Shown: piece by piece, positions 16,632 through 25,862 of the stretch
Numbering within the stretch: position 1 is the first letter of the stretch
Layout: each line of letters opens with the position of its first letter
From: Rhizobium sp. FY34
GTDB taxonomy: Bacteria; Pseudomonadota; Alphaproteobacteria; Rhizobiales; Rhizobiaceae
DNA: 64,000 bases
Direction: 5' to 3'
Assembly (NCBI RefSeq): GCF_005222845.1
Contig: NZ_STFZ01000018.1
Location: 1-64,000, forward strand
Notes under the pieces: model-generated
What the model was told of the DNA's origin: nothing
Seen by the model: only the letters and a program-made list of their open reading frames with translations
The model's database searches: none
Position numbers and translations under genes: made by a program

Positions 16632-18554
16632 TTGAAGCCACTCGATCTGATTACCATCGGGCGTTCGTCCGTGGACCTCTATGGCGCCCAGGTGGGTGGC
16701 CGTCTGGAGGATATGTCCTCCTTCAACAAATATATCGGCGGCTCGCCGACGAATATTGCCGCAGGGGCTGCGCGCCTTGGCTTGAAGAGCGCGCTGATTA
16801 CCCGCGTCGGGGCCGAGCATATGGGCCGCTTCATCCGCGAACAGCTGGTGCGCGAAGGCGTCGATGTGCGTGGCGTGGCGACCGATCCGGAACGGCTGAC
16901 TGCGCTCGTGCTTCTCGGTATTCGAGATGAAAACCAGTTTCCGCTGATCTTCTACCGGGAAAACTGCGCGGACATGGCGCTGTGCGAAGACGATATCGAT
17001 CCGGCTTTCGTGGCCGAAGCGCGCTGCGTCACCGTTACCGGCACGCATTTGTCGCATGCGCGCACGGAAGCCGCCGTGATGAAGGCGCTCAGGCTGGCGC
17101 GCGAAAATGGCGCGCAGACGGCGCTCGATATCGATTATCGCCCCAATCTCTGGGGTGTGGCGGGCCATGGTGACGGCGAAAGCCGTTTCGTTGAATCCGC
17201 CAAGGTGACCGCAAAGCTTCAGGGCACGCTGCATCTGTTTGATCTTATCGTCGGCACGGAAGAGGAATTCCACATTGCCGGCGGCTCCACCGATACGCTG
17301 GAAGCGCTGCGCGCCGTGCGCAAGGTGTCCAAGGCCGCTCTGGTATGCAAGCGCGGGCCTATGGGTGCTGCCGTGTTTGAGGGCGAGATCCCCGACAGCC
17401 TCGACAAGGGCCAGACGGGGCCGGGCTTTCCGATCGAAGTGTTCAACGTTCTGGGTGCCGGCGATGGTTTCATGGCCGGCCTGCTGAAAGGCTGGCTGAC
17501 CGGTGAGGATTGGCCGACAACGCTGAAGTTCGCCAATGCCTGCGGTGCTTTTGCCGTGTCGCGCCATGGCTGCACGCCCGCTTACCCCAGCTGGGAAGAG
17601 CTGCAATATTTCTTCAAGACGGGCATCAAGAACAAGGCGCTGCGCAAGGATGCCGCACTCGAGCAGGTGCATTGGTCGACCAACCGCAAGGGTGACTGGT
17701 CGACCATGCGCGTCTTTGCTTTCGACCACCGCATGCAGCTGGAAGCGATGGCGGAAGAGGCGGGCGTGCCGGCGGACCGCATTGGCGCCTTCAAGACGCT
17801 CTGCCTTCAGGCGGCAACCACGGTGGCCGACGGGCAGGGCGGCTATGGCATTCTCTGCGATGGGCGTCTTGGCAAGGAAGCACTTTATGCCGCTGCCGGC
17901 ACCGGTCTCTGGATTGGCCGTCCTGCCGAATGGCCGGGCTCCCGTCCGCTGACGTTGGAGCCGGAACTCGGCCTCGATTGCGGCGGGCTTGGCGAATGGG
18001 CTGCCGAGCACGTGGTCAAGGTGCTGTGCTTCTATCATCCCGATGATACGCCCGAGATGAAGAAGGACCAGGAAGATACGGTAAAGCGCCTGTTTGAGGC
18101 GGCGCGCCGTAACCGGCTGGAATTCCTGCTGGAGGTTATCCCCTCCAAGGTCGCTCCGGTGACTGACGAAACGACGGCGGCGATCATCGACCGTTTCTAT
18201 GAGATCGGCGTTTATCCTGACTGGTGGAAGCTGGAGCCGATGAAGACGACGGCTGCCTGGGCCAATGCCTGCGCGGCTGTGGAGCGTCATGACGCCTATA
18301 CGCGCGGCATCGTGGTTCTCGGTCTCGATGCGCCGCAGGCAGAGCTTGAGGAAAGCTTTGCGCTTGCGGCAGGCTTTGATCTGGTCAAAGGTTTCGCCGT
18401 CGGTCGCACGATCTTTGGCGATGCAGCCCGCAAATGGCTGGCCGGCAAGATCAGCGATCAGGACGCCATTGATGACATGGTGGCTCGCTACAAGAGCCTC
18501 TGCGCGATCTGGGATGGCGCGCGGGCCAAGGCCGCTCAGGGAGGACAGGCATGA
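16632..18554 (+). CDS. iolC: 5-dehydro-2-deoxygluconokinase fused to a DUF2090 domain
   Basis: The product of about 640 residues has two parts. Residues 1-320 form a PfkB/ribokinase-type kinase (LITIGRSSVDLYGAQVGGRL, KYIGGSPTNIAAGAARLGL, the catalytic FNVLGAGDGFMAGLLKGWL) that phosphorylates 5-dehydro-2-deoxygluconate. Residues about 330-640 form a DUF2090 domain resembling class I aldolases (STMRVFAFDHRMQLEAMAEE, LLEVIPSKVAP, YPDWWKLEPMK), possibly supplying the IolJ-type aldolase step. The fusion is typical of proteobacterial IolC. The TTG at 16632 was chosen because GGGAGGG lies directly upstream and the conserved domain starts there; an ATG at 16557 would add 25 residues. The end overlaps iolD by 4 bp. 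Confidence 0.88.
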   Translation: MKPLDLITIGRSSVDLYGAQVGGRLEDMSSFNKYIGGSPTNIAAGAARLGLKSALITRVGAEHMGRFIREQLVREGVDVRGVATDPERLTALVLLGIRDENQFPLIFYRENCADMALCEDDIDPAFVAEARCVTVTGTHLSHARTEAAVMKALRLARENGAQTALDIDYRPNLWGVAGHGDGESRFVESAKVTAKLQGTLHLFDLIVGTEEEFHIAGGSTDTLEALRAVRKVSKAALVCKRGPMGAAVFEGEIPDSLDKGQTGPGFPIEVFNVLGAGDGFMAGLLKGWLTGEDWPTTLKFANACGAFAVSRHGCTPAYPSWEELQYFFKTGIKNKALRKDAALEQVHWSTNRKGDWSTMRVFAFDHRMQLEAMAEEAGVPADRIGAFKTLCLQAATTVADGQGGYGILCDGRLGKEALYAAAGTGLWIGRPAEWPGSRPLTLEPELGLDCGGLGEWAAEHVVKVLCFYHPDDTPEMKKDQEDTVKRLFEAARRNRLEFLLEVIPSKVAPVTDETTAAIIDRFYEIGVYPDWWKLEPMKTTAAWANACAAVERHDAYTRGIVVLGLDAPQAELEESFALAAGFDLVKGFAVGRTIFGDAARKWLAGKISDQDAIDDMVARYKSLCAIWDGARAKAAQGGQA

Positions 18555-20371
18555 AAACGATCCGTTTGACTGCAGCGCAAGCGCTTGTTCGCTATCTCGC
18601 CAACCAGCTGAACGAGGATGGCGTCCCCTATATCGCAGGCGTCTGGGCCATCTTCGGCCATGGCAATGTGGCTGGTATTGGTGAAGCGCTTTACGGTATC
18701 CGCGAGGAATTGCCGACCTTTCGCGGTCAGAATGAGCAGTCGATGGCGCATGCGGCGATTGCCTATGCCAAGCAGCTTGGCCGTCGGCGCGCCATGGCGG
18801 TGACCTCTTCGATTGGTCCTGGCGCCTTGAACATGGTGACGGCTGCAGCGCTCGCACATGTCAACCGTCTGCCGGTTCTCTTCATTCCGGGCGATGTGTT
18901 TGCCAATCGCGGCCCCGATCCGGTTCTCCAGCAGATCGAGGATTTCGGCGATGGCACCATCTCGGCCAATGATTGCTTCAAGCCGGTCAGCCGCTATTTC
19001 GATCGCATCATGCGCCCCGAGCAGCTGTTGACGGCATTGCCGCGCGCATTCCGCACACTGACCGACCCGGCCGATTGCGGTCCGGTAACGCTCGCCTTCT
19101 GCCAGGATGTGCAAGCCGAGGCTTACGATTACCCGGAAAGCTTTTTCGAGGCGAAGACCTGGCGCTTCCGTCGCCCCGAGCCGGATCTGGTGGAGTTCGA
19201 CGCGGCTGTTGCGGCGCTAAAGGCCGCCAAAAACCCGGTGATTGTTGCCGGAGGCGGCGTGCATTTTTCTGGCGCCGCAGACACGCTGAAGGCCTTTGTA
19301 GAGAAGCACAAAATCCCGGTTGTCGAAACGCAGGCGGGCAAGTCGGCGCTCGCCTGGGATCACGCCTATAATTTCGGTCCGGTTGGTGTGACGGGCTGCG
19401 AAAGCGCCAATATCGTCTCGGAACAGGCGGATCTGGTCATCGGGATCGGTACGCGCTTTCAGGATTTCACCACCGGTTCCTGGGCGCTGTTCAAGAACCC
19501 GAACCGCAAGATCCTGGCGCTCAATGTGCAGGCTTATGACAGCGCCAAGCATGATGCCATTCCGCTGGTGGCCGACGCCAAGGTGGGGCTCGAGAAGCTA
19601 TCTGCCGCACTTGGCGATCATGCCTTTGCGAGCCCGGATGCCGGCCTGAAGGCTAGCTGGTTTGAAAAGGCCGATGCGGTGACGGCGCCGCCGACGGATG
19701 CCAATACGCTGCCGACCGATATGCAGGTGATCGGTGCCGTGCAGCGCGCCTCGCGCGACAATACGGTCGTCATGTGCGCGGCGGGCACCATGCCGGGCGA
19801 ATTGCACCAGCTGTGGAAGGCGAAGTTGCCGCTGTCCTACCACATGGAATACGGTTTCTCCTGCATGGGGTACGAGATCGCCGGCGGCCTTGGTATCAAG
19901 ATGGCTGAGCCGGAGCGCGACGTGATCGTCATGGTCGGCGACGGTTCCTACATGATGATGAATTCGGAGCTGGCAACGGCGGTCGGCATGGGTGTGAAGA
20001 TCACGCTCGTCATTACCGATAATCGCGGTTACGGCTGCATAAACCGGCTGCAGATGGGCACCGGCGGGGCGGAGTTCAACAATCTCTACGCCCATTCGAA
20101 TGTGAGCCCGATCGGCATTGATTTTGCCGCCCATGCGGCATCGATGGGGGCACAATCGCACAAGGTTTCCTCGATTGCCGAGCTCGAGACGGCGCTCGAT
20201 GCCGCCCGCGAGGCGACTGAGACGACCGTGATCGTCATCGATACCGACCCCTATCCGACAACCGGTGCCGGCGGGTACTGGTGGGATGTCGCGGTGCCGG
20301 AAGTCTCTGCAAGACAAGAAGTATTAAACGCCCGCGCCGCTTATGAGGCCGCGCTTAAGGAAAGACAGTAA
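18551..20371 (+). CDS. iolD: 3D-(3,5/4)-trihydroxycyclohexane-1,2-dione hydrolase
   Basis: The 606-residue thiamine-diphosphate enzyme opens the ring of trihydroxycyclohexanedione to give 5-deoxy-glucuronate. It has the three-domain acetolactate-synthase-like layout: an N-terminal pyrimidine-binding domain with the conserved Glu ([20 protein letters not shown]), a central domain ([17 protein letters not shown]) and a C-terminal diphosphate-binding domain with the GDG...N motif ([34 protein letters not shown]). Length agrees with family members. The ATG overlaps the iolC stop and iolE begins one base after its stop. Confidence 0.94.
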   Translation: MKTIRLTAAQALVRYLANQLNEDGVPYIAGVWAIFGHGNVAGIGEALYGIREELPTFRGQNEQSMAHAAIAYAKQLGRRRAMAVTSSIGPGALNMVTAAALAHVNRLPVLFIPGDVFANRGPDPVLQQIEDFGDGTISANDCFKPVSRYFDRIMRPEQLLTALPRAFRTLTDPADCGPVTLAFCQDVQAEAYDYPESFFEAKTWRFRRPEPDLVEFDAAVAALKAAKNPVIVAGGGVHFSGAADTLKAFVEKHKIPVVETQAGKSALAWDHAYNFGPVGVTGCESANIVSEQADLVIGIGTRFQDFTTGSWALFKNPNRKILALNVQAYDSAKHDAIPLVADAKVGLEKLSAALGDHAFASPDAGLKASWFEKADAVTAPPTDANTLPTDMQVIGAVQRASRDNTVVMCAAGTMPGELHQLWKAKLPLSYHMEYGFSCMGYEIAGGLGIKMAEPERDVIVMVGDGSYMMMNSELATAVGMGVKITLVITDNRGYGCINRLQMGTGGAEFNNLYAHSNVSPIGIDFAAHAASMGAQSHKVSSIAELETALDAAREATETTVIVIDTDPYPTTGAGGYWWDVAVPEVSARQEVLNARAAYEAALKERQ

Positions 20372-20372
20372 G

Positions 20373-21266
20373 ATGGTTCTGTTTGGCACCAATCCCATTG
20401 CCTGGTCTAACGATGATGACCGCACGCTCGGCGCCCATATCAGCCTGGAGCAGTGCCTGGACGAGACCGCAAAGATCGGTTTCGACGGCATCGAAAAGGG
20501 CCATAAGCTGCCCACCGATGCAGCTGGCCTGAAGTCGGTTCTCGAGCCGCGCGGTCTGAAATTCGTTTCTGGCTGGCATTCGCTGAACCTGCTGACCAAC
20601 ACGATCGAAGAGGAAAAGGCTGCCATGCAGCCTTTTCTCGACGTGCTGAAGGCCATGGGCTGCAAGGTCATCATCGTCTGCGAAACCTCCAATGCCATCC
20701 ACGGTGCCGATGATACGGCGCTGGCAGATCGCCCGAAGCTTGCTGAAGCAGACTGGGCAAAGTTCGGTGCGGGCGTAGAAGCGCTGGCGGAATACTCGGC
20801 GGCTCAGGGGATTTCGCTCGTCTATCACCACCACATGGGAACAGTGGTCGAAAGCGAAGCGGAAATCGATCTTCTGATGCAGCACACCGGCCCACATGCC
20901 AAGCTGCTGCTGGATACCGGCCATTGCTATTTCGGTGGCGGCAATCCGGAAGCGGTCGCGAAAAAGTATATGGGCCGCGTCGGCCATATCCATGCCAAGA
21001 ATGTGCGCCCGGTGATTGCCGATCAGGTGCGCAACGAACGGCTCTCCTTCCTCGAAGGCGTGCGCCGTGGCGTCTTCACCGTTCCGGGCGATGCCGAAGG
21101 TGGCGTTGATTTCCCGCCGGTTCTGAAAATTGCTGCCGAGCATGGTTATGAGGGCTGGATTGTCATCGAGGCCGAACAGGACCCGGATGCGCGCAATCCG
21201 TTCGAATATCAGAGCCTCGGCTTGAATTCGCTGAAGGGCTTCGCCAAGGATGCAGGTCTCATCTGA
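20373..21266 (+). CDS. iolE: 2-keto-myo-inositol (inosose) dehydratase
   Basis: The roughly 297-residue protein is a TIM-barrel sugar-isomerase-like enzyme that dehydrates 2-keto-myo-inositol to trihydroxycyclohexanedione. Typical blocks are [85 protein letters not shown] and [12 protein letters not shown], which hold the metal-binding Glu, Asp and His residues. The ATG at 20373 follows AAGGAAAG; the frame is open upstream only inside the end of iolD. It lies one base from iolD and 21 bases before a small membrane protein gene. Confidence 0.93.
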   Translation: MVLFGTNPIAWSNDDDRTLGAHISLEQCLDETAKIGFDGIEKGHKLPTDAAGLKSVLEPRGLKFVSGWHSLNLLTNTIEEEKAAMQPFLDVLKAMGCKVIIVCETSNAIHGADDTALADRPKLAEADWAKFGAGVEALAEYSAAQGISLVYHHHMGTVVESEAEIDLLMQHTGPHAKLLLDTGHCYFGGGNPEAVAKKYMGRVGHIHAKNVRPVIADQVRNERLSFLEGVRRGVFTVPGDAEGGVDFPPVLKIAAEHGYEGWIVIEAEQDPDARNPFEYQSLGLNSLKGFAKDAGLI

Positions 21267-21287
21267 TCCGTTCCGAAGGAAAAGCCG

Positions 21288-21536
21288 TTGAAGCTGCTCG
21301 ATCCCACGCACCCGTTCTTCAAACCCCTCTGGGCACGCATCCTCACCGTGGTGCTGCCAGCACTCTGGGGCGGGGTGGAAGCCTATAACCAGTCGTGGGG
21401 TTGGGCGCTCATGTTCTTAGGCGCAGCTGCCTATGCGGCCTATGAATTGCTGATCATATACGATCGTTCGATCGCCAAAGCGGAAGCAGAAAAGGCGAAA
21501 GCCGCTGCCGCTCGCAAGGAAGGAAACGAGGAATGA
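21288..21536 (+). CDS. Small membrane protein of unknown function within the iol operon
   Basis: The 82-residue product has two hydrophobic segments (about 18-31, ILTVVLPALWGGVE, and 38-56, WALMFLGAAAYAAYELLII) and a charged, alanine/lysine-rich C-terminal tail (AKAEAEKAKAAAARKEGNEE) likely to be helical and cytoplasmic. The TTG start at 21288 is preceded by AAGGAAAAG. The end overlaps the iolB ATG by 4 bp, which makes it a real co-translated gene. It resembles short uncharacterised membrane proteins common in rhizobia. The function is unknown; its position suggests a link to inositol metabolism or transport, but no enzyme or transporter motif is visible. Confidence 0.7.
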   Translation: MKLLDPTHPFFKPLWARILTVVLPALWGGVEAYNQSWGWALMFLGAAAYAAYELLIIYDRSIAKAEAEKAKAAAARKEGNEE

Positions 21537-22342
21537 CCAATCTGCTACGCAAGCCATCCGGCACATCCGGCAAGGTGCATGACATCACGCCGGAAAGCGC
21601 CAATTGGGGCTATGTGGGCTTCGGCCTTTACCGGCTGAAGGCTGGCGAGACGGCCGCTGAGCCGACGGGCGAGACGGAAGTTATTCTGGTGCTTGTCGAG
21701 GGCAAGGCTGACATTTCCGGCGCGGGCAAGAGCTTCGGCGAACTTGGCGACCGCATGAGTGCGTTTGAAAAGAAGCCGCCGCATTGCGTCTATGTGCCGG
21801 CCGGAGCCGACTGGTCGGCGACCGCCACGACGGATTGCACGCTGGCCATCTGCACGGCCCCTGCCAAGCCCGGACGCGAAGCTGCCATCATCGGGCCTGC
21901 CGGTATCAACCTGACGGAGCGCGGCAAGGGTGCCAATACGCGTCACATCTTCCCGATTGCCATGGAAGACCGCGATGTCGCCGATAGCCTGCTGGTGACG
22001 GAAGTTTTCACGCCCTCGGGCAATTGGTCGTCCTATCCGCCGCACCGGCATGATGAGGATAATTTCCCGGACATGACCTATCTGGAAGAGACCTATTATC
22101 ACCGGCTGAACCCGGCGCAGGGTTTCGGCTTCCAGCGCGTCTTCACCGAGGATGGTTCGCTGGATGAGACCATGGCAGTTTCCGACGGTGATCTCGTTCT
22201 GGTGCCTAAGGGGCATCATCCCTGCGGCGTGCCGCATGGCTATGAGATGTATTATCTGAACGTCATGGCGGGCCCCTTGCGCAAATGGCGCTTCCAGAAC
22301 CACCCGGATCATGACTGGATCTATCAGCGCGATAATGCCTGA
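21533..22342 (+). CDS. iolB: 5-deoxy-glucuronate isomerase
   Basis: The 269-residue bicupin enzyme converts 5-deoxy-glucuronate to 5-dehydro-2-deoxygluconate, the substrate of IolC. Two cupin halves are visible: residues about 20-110 (YVGFGLYRLKAGETAAEPTG, EVILVLVEGKADISGAGKSF) and about 145-250, with the metal-binding cluster SYPPHRHDEDNFPDMTYLEE, YYHRLNPAQGFGFQRV and KGHHPCGVPHGYEMYYLNVM. The ATG overlaps the stop of the preceding small gene. A hairpin with a short T-run follows the stop and probably ends the iol operon. Confidence 0.94.
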   Translation: MTNLLRKPSGTSGKVHDITPESANWGYVGFGLYRLKAGETAAEPTGETEVILVLVEGKADISGAGKSFGELGDRMSAFEKKPPHCVYVPAGADWSATATTDCTLAICTAPAKPGREAAIIGPAGINLTERGKGANTRHIFPIAMEDRDVADSLLVTEVFTPSGNWSSYPPHRHDEDNFPDMTYLEETYYHRLNPAQGFGFQRVFTEDGSLDETMAVSDGDLVLVPKGHHPCGVPHGYEMYYLNVMAGPLRKWRFQNHPDHDWIYQRDNA

Positions 22343-22363
22343 CGCCTGATATCCGTCACACTT

Positions 22364-22400
22364 CGCCCGGCGGCCTTCCTGGTTCCGGGCGTACGTTTTT
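22364..22400 (+). terminator. Probable intrinsic terminator after iolB
   Basis: A 7-bp GC stem, CGCCCGG (22364-22370) and CCGGGCG (22385-22391), with a 14-nt loop is followed by TACGTTTTT. It lies between iolB and the convergent TetR gene, which ends at 22408. Confidence 0.55.
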
Positions 22401-22407
22401 ATGGTGT

Positions 22408-23070
22408 CTATCCGGGCTTATGCGGTGGCTTCTGCGTGCCGCGCACAAAGATCCCGATGGCCTGTTCCATGTGGCGCCGACGTTCTCCAAGGTCCTTCCA
22501 GCGCAAGGGTCCTGGGCCGCTGAACAGCAGGTCCATCAACATGCGGGCACCGTTCATCGGGTCCTCCAGCTGCAGGCGTCCTCGTTCCACCTGGCCGGCA
22601 AGCCATTCCGCCAGCTGCCGCTGCGATGTCTGCGGTCCTTCGCGGAAGAGGATTTCCGCCATATCCGGCAGCTGATGTGCCTCGCGCATAATGATATGAA
22701 TGAAGGCGCTGCGTTCACGCTCCATGTCAGCATCGATGTCGATCATGAAAATGCTCGCGATGACATCGGCCAGGGGCGCATCCTCATCGGTAGGTCGCGG
22801 GAGATCCAGCATCATCTGCCGATGGGCTGCAACCACTGCGATGAACAGATCCGTCTTGCTGGGAAACAGCCGATAGAGCGTCTGTTTGGATATCTTGCAG
22901 CGGCTTGCCACGATATCCGTGGTAGTGCCGATCAGGCCCAGTTCGACAAAGGTGCGCCGGGCAGTCTCCAGAATGGAGCTGCGCCGGTCGCTGTCGCTGG
23001 CCGCTTTGGGACGGCCGCGCCCCCGTTTGGCGGGTGGGGCCGGTTCGCTGGATGTGTCTTGCGTCATCAT
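22408..23070 (-). CDS. TetR-family transcriptional regulator
   Basis: The 220-residue protein has a basic N-terminal arm (KRGRGRPKAASDSDRR), a TetR helix-turn-helix (ILETARRTFVELGLIGTTTD, then CKISKQTLYRLFPSKTDLF) and a C-terminal ligand-binding region similar to TetR_C_7/AefR-like domains. The regulated genes are not evident: it converges on iolB, and the next gene on its strand upstream encodes a small coiled-coil protein. The start is one of two adjacent ATGs. The 127-bp upstream region is AT-rich and probably holds its promoter and an autoregulatory site, but no clear palindrome was identified. Confidence 0.85.
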   Translation of the reverse strand: MMTQDTSSEPAPPAKRGRGRPKAASDSDRRSSILETARRTFVELGLIGTTTDIVASRCKISKQTLYRLFPSKTDLFIAVVAAHRQMMLDLPRPTDEDAPLADVIASIFMIDIDADMERERSAFIHIIMREAHQLPDMAEILFREGPQTSQRQLAEWLAGQVERGRLQLEDPMNGARMLMDLLFSGPGPLRWKDLGERRRHMEQAIGIFVRGTQKPPHKPG

Positions 23071-23197
23071 ATTTCGGCTAGGTTGTGCTTCTCGCCGACG
23101 ATAGCGGAATGAGACGACCTAGTACAATTGCTGATGAGGAAATAGCGTCTTCTAAAGTGACGATACTATATTTCGTGCAAAGACGACCTGTAAACCA

Positions 23198-23560
23198 TCA
23201 CACATAGGCGGTTCGGTCGCCAAATTCGCTGTCCTCATCGAAATTCTTCGTTCCGATACGTTCGCTTTCTCCCGACATTTCGAGAGCCTCTTCCTGTCGT
23301 GCGGGTTCTGCCGGCTGGACTGCCGCAGTTTCCTGCTTGGCGGCTGCCGCCTTTGCCTGCTCGATCTGCTTTTGAAGGGCGGCGATCTGCACTTGCAACT
23401 CGTCCTGCTCCGCTTCGTCCTCGCTCTCGGCAAGCTTTGCCTGCTTGGCGGCAAGCTGGGATTCCAAGCTTGCCACATCCGATGTCGAAGACGAAGTGGA
23501 TGTGGACGAGGATGTGCCACCTAAGAGCGTGGCGGCGGAACTGGATATGGCATCGACCAT
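23198..23560 (-). CDS. Small Ser/Thr-rich coiled-coil protein of unknown function
   Basis: The 120-residue product starts with a Ser/Thr-rich stretch (SSSAATLLGGTSSSTSTSSS), continues with an alpha-helical, heptad-like segment rich in Glu, Gln, Ala and Leu (LESQLAAKQAKLAESEDEAE to IAALQKQIEQAKAAAAKQE) and ends with an acidic tail. The ATG at 23560 follows AGGAAG on the coding strand; the frame is open further upstream but without a ribosome site. There is no signal peptide or membrane segment. No family is recognised. Gln/Ala/Glu-rich coiled coils of this kind are often structural or secreted-substrate-like, but nothing here decides that. Confidence 0.55.
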   Translation of the reverse strand: MVDAISSSAATLLGGTSSSTSTSSSTSDVASLESQLAAKQAKLAESEDEAEQDELQVQIAALQKQIEQAKAAAAKQETAAVQPAEPARQEEALEMSGESERIGTKNFDEDSEFGDRTAYV

Positions 23561-23646
23561 GGTGAAGCTTCCTTGTTGGAGAACACCACGAACGTTATTC
23601 GCCAGAAATGAACGCACTCCTAAATTTCTGTACTGATTCGTACTAA

Positions 23647-24957
23647 TTATTGCAGCTTCTTTTCGCCGGTGCTGTTCTTCACCGGGGCGAAGGCGAATGC
23701 CTTCAGCGTCTCCTCCTTCATCTCGATGGAAAAGCCGGGTAGCGAGGGCGGCATATAGGCAGCGTCCCGGATCACGCAAGGATCAAGGAAATGCTCGTGC
23801 AGATGATCGACATATTCAATGACGCGGCCTTCCTTGGTGCCGGACACTGCCACATAATCGATCATCGACAGGTGCTGCACATATTCGCACAAGCCCACAC
23901 CTCCGGCATGCGGCCAGACCGGCAGGTTGAACTTTGCGGCAATCAGCAGCACCGCCAGCACCTCGTTCAGCCCGCCCATGCGGCATGAATCGATCTGCAC
24001 CACGTCGATGGCGCCTTCGGCGATGAACTGCTTGAACATGATGCGGTTCTGGCACATCTCGCCGGTTGCGACCTTCACCGGCGTGATCGCCTGGCGGATC
24101 TTGCGATGGCCGGCCACGTCGTCCGGGCTTGTCGGCTCCTCGATGAAGAAGGGGTTGCAGAAGGAAAGCTGCTTCACCCAGTCGATCGCCTGATCGACTT
24201 CCCAGACCTGGTTGGCATCGATCATCAGGTAGCGATCCGGGCCGATCACCTCGCGGGCTATGGTCAGGCGACGGATATCGTCTTCCAGATCGCGGCCAAC
24301 CTTCATCTTCACATGGTTGAAACCGGCATCGATCGCCTCCTGGCAGAGGCGGCGCAGCTTGTCATCGTCATAGCCCAGCCAGCCGGCAGAGGTCGTGTAG
24401 CAGGCATAACCCTCGCGCTCGAGGATTGCGATGCGTTCCGCCTTGCCCGCCTCGGCCTTTTCAAGGATGGCCAGTGCCTCGTCGCGGGTCAGCACATCGG
24501 TAATGTAGCGGTAGTCAACGATATCGGCGATTTCTTCCGGCGAAATGTCGGCCACCAGCCGCCAGACGGGCTTGCCAGCCTGCTTGGCCAGAAGATCCCA
24601 GATGGCGTTGACGACGGCACCTGTCGCCAGATGCATGGCGCCTTTTTCCGGGCCGATCCAGCGCAACTGGCTGTCGCTCGTCAGATGCCGCCAGAATTTG
24701 CCCGGATGCGCCTTCACCACCGCAAGATCCGTTCCGACCACCAGATGCCGCATGGCGTGGATTGCCATGCAGCAGATGTCGTTACCACGGCCGATGGTAA
24801 AGGTCAGGCCGTGCCCGGCAAGACCGGGCACGTCGGTTTCCAGAATGACATAGGCTGCCGAATAATCCGGGTCCGGGTTCATCGCGTCTGAGCCATCAAG
24901 CGATTGCGAGGTTGGAAAACGCAGGTCGATGATGCGCATATCGGTGATTGTGGCCAT
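23647..24957 (-). CDS. L-fuconate dehydratase, enolase superfamily
   Basis: The protein of about 436 residues belongs to the mandelate-racemase subgroup of the enolase superfamily and should dehydrate L-fuconate to 2-keto-3-deoxy-L-fuconate. Visible elements are the N-terminal capping domain (TDMRIIDLRFPTSQSLDGSD), the base motif HVKMKVGRD (K-x-K), the metal ligands in LMIDANQVW, FFIEEPTSPDD and KVATGEMCQN, and the His-bearing HAGGVGLCEYVQHLSM. The ATG at 24957 follows CCGGAGATACGAGC; the longer open frame upstream overlaps the preceding hydrolase gene and looks spurious. It is the last gene of a nine-gene leftward operon of importer and fucose-type enzymes. Confidence 0.88.
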   Translation of the reverse strand: MATITDMRIIDLRFPTSQSLDGSDAMNPDPDYSAAYVILETDVPGLAGHGLTFTIGRGNDICCMAIHAMRHLVVGTDLAVVKAHPGKFWRHLTSDSQLRWIGPEKGAMHLATGAVVNAIWDLLAKQAGKPVWRLVADISPEEIADIVDYRYITDVLTRDEALAILEKAEAGKAERIAILEREGYACYTTSAGWLGYDDDKLRRLCQEAIDAGFNHVKMKVGRDLEDDIRRLTIAREVIGPDRYLMIDANQVWEVDQAIDWVKQLSFCNPFFIEEPTSPDDVAGHRKIRQAITPVKVATGEMCQNRIMFKQFIAEGAIDVVQIDSCRMGGLNEVLAVLLIAAKFNLPVWPHAGGVGLCEYVQHLSMIDYVAVSGTKEGRVIEYVDHLHEHFLDPCVIRDAAYMPPSLPGFSIEMKEETLKAFAFAPVKNSTGEKKLQ

Positions 24958-24992
24958 GCTCGTATCTCCGGCAGGAATGTCAGTCAGAAAGA

Positions 24993-25838
24993 TCAGGTAT
25001 CGGCGCGGAAGGTCTGCTTCTGCGTGCCGAGCCCTTCTATGCCCAGTTCCACCACGTCGCCGGGCTTCAGGTAACGCTGCGGCTTCATACCCATGCCGAC
25101 GCCGGGCGGCGTGCCGGTGGAGATGACATCGCCGGGATGCAGGCTCATGAACTGGCTGAGATAGGAGACGAGGAAGGCCACGCCATAGACCATGGTGGAG
25201 GTCGTGCCGTTCTGCATGGTCTGGCCGTTCACCTTCAGCCACATGGAGAGATTCTGCGGATCGGCGATCTCATCCTTCGTCACCAGCCAGGGGCCGATTG
25301 GGCCAAACGTGTCGCAGGACTTGCCCTTGGTCCACTGGCCGGACCGCTCCGTCTGGAAGGCGCGTTCGGACACGTCATGGGACACGCAGTAGCCGGCGAC
25401 GTAATCGAGGGCGTCGGCTTCCGACACGTATTTTGCCGTCTTGCCGATGACGACGCCCAGTTCCACTTCCCAATCGGTCTTTTGCGAGCCGCGCGGGATC
25501 AGCACATCGTCATTCGGGCCAACGATGGCGGAGGTTGCCTTCATGAAGATCACCGGTTCGGGCGGAACGGCCATGCCGGATTCGGCGGCATGGTCGGAAT
25601 AGTTGAGGCCGATGCAGATGAATTTACCGGTGCCGGCGACGCAGGCGCCCAAGCGCTCGGTGGCGGATACTTCCGGCAGGGCGGCCGTATCAAGCGCTGC
25701 GAGCTTGGAGAGATTGACCGGATCAAGCGCCAGGCCGGAGAGATCCGTCATATGGGCGGAGAGGTCGCGGATCGTGCCATTGGCATCGACGAGGGCGGGG
25801 CGTTCTGCGCCGGAGGCGCCGTAACGAAGCAGTTTCAT
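24993..25838 (-). CDS. Fumarylacetoacetase-family hydrolase, likely 2,4-diketo-3-deoxy-L-fuconate hydrolase
   Basis: The 281-residue FAH-superfamily protein has FICIGLNYSDHAAESGMAVP, PEPVIFMKATSAI, the metal-binding DWEVELGVVIGK (E-x-E) and VSHDVSERAFQ, and the C-terminal GDVISTGTPPGVGMGM. In the non-phosphorylative L-fucose pathway such a hydrolase splits 2,4-diketo-3-deoxy-L-fuconate into pyruvate and L-lactate. The family also covers acylpyruvases and ureidoglycolate-lyase-annotated proteins, so the assignment rests on its place between the fuconate dehydratase and the dehydrogenase genes. A 24-bp gap separates it from the upstream SDR gene. Confidence 0.82.
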   Translation of the reverse strand: MKLLRYGASGAERPALVDANGTIRDLSAHMTDLSGLALDPVNLSKLAALDTAALPEVSATERLGACVAGTGKFICIGLNYSDHAAESGMAVPPEPVIFMKATSAIVGPNDDVLIPRGSQKTDWEVELGVVIGKTAKYVSEADALDYVAGYCVSHDVSERAFQTERSGQWTKGKSCDTFGPIGPWLVTKDEIADPQNLSMWLKVNGQTMQNGTTSTMVYGVAFLVSYLSQFMSLHPGDVISTGTPPGVGMGMKPQRYLKPGDVVELGIEGLGTQKQTFRADT

Positions 25839-25862
25839 GAGATTTCCTTCCCTGGATTTTGT

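Noticed and set aside
16296..18857. A long minus-strand open frame opposite iolC
   Set aside because: The Arg/His-rich, domain-free translation is a GC-bias shadow; the plus-strand iolC and iolD motifs are unambiguous.
24958..25242. An N-terminal extension of the fuconate dehydratase frame
   Set aside because: It overlaps the upstream hydrolase gene and reads low-complexity sequence; the ATG at 24957 begins the recognised domain and has a ribosome site.
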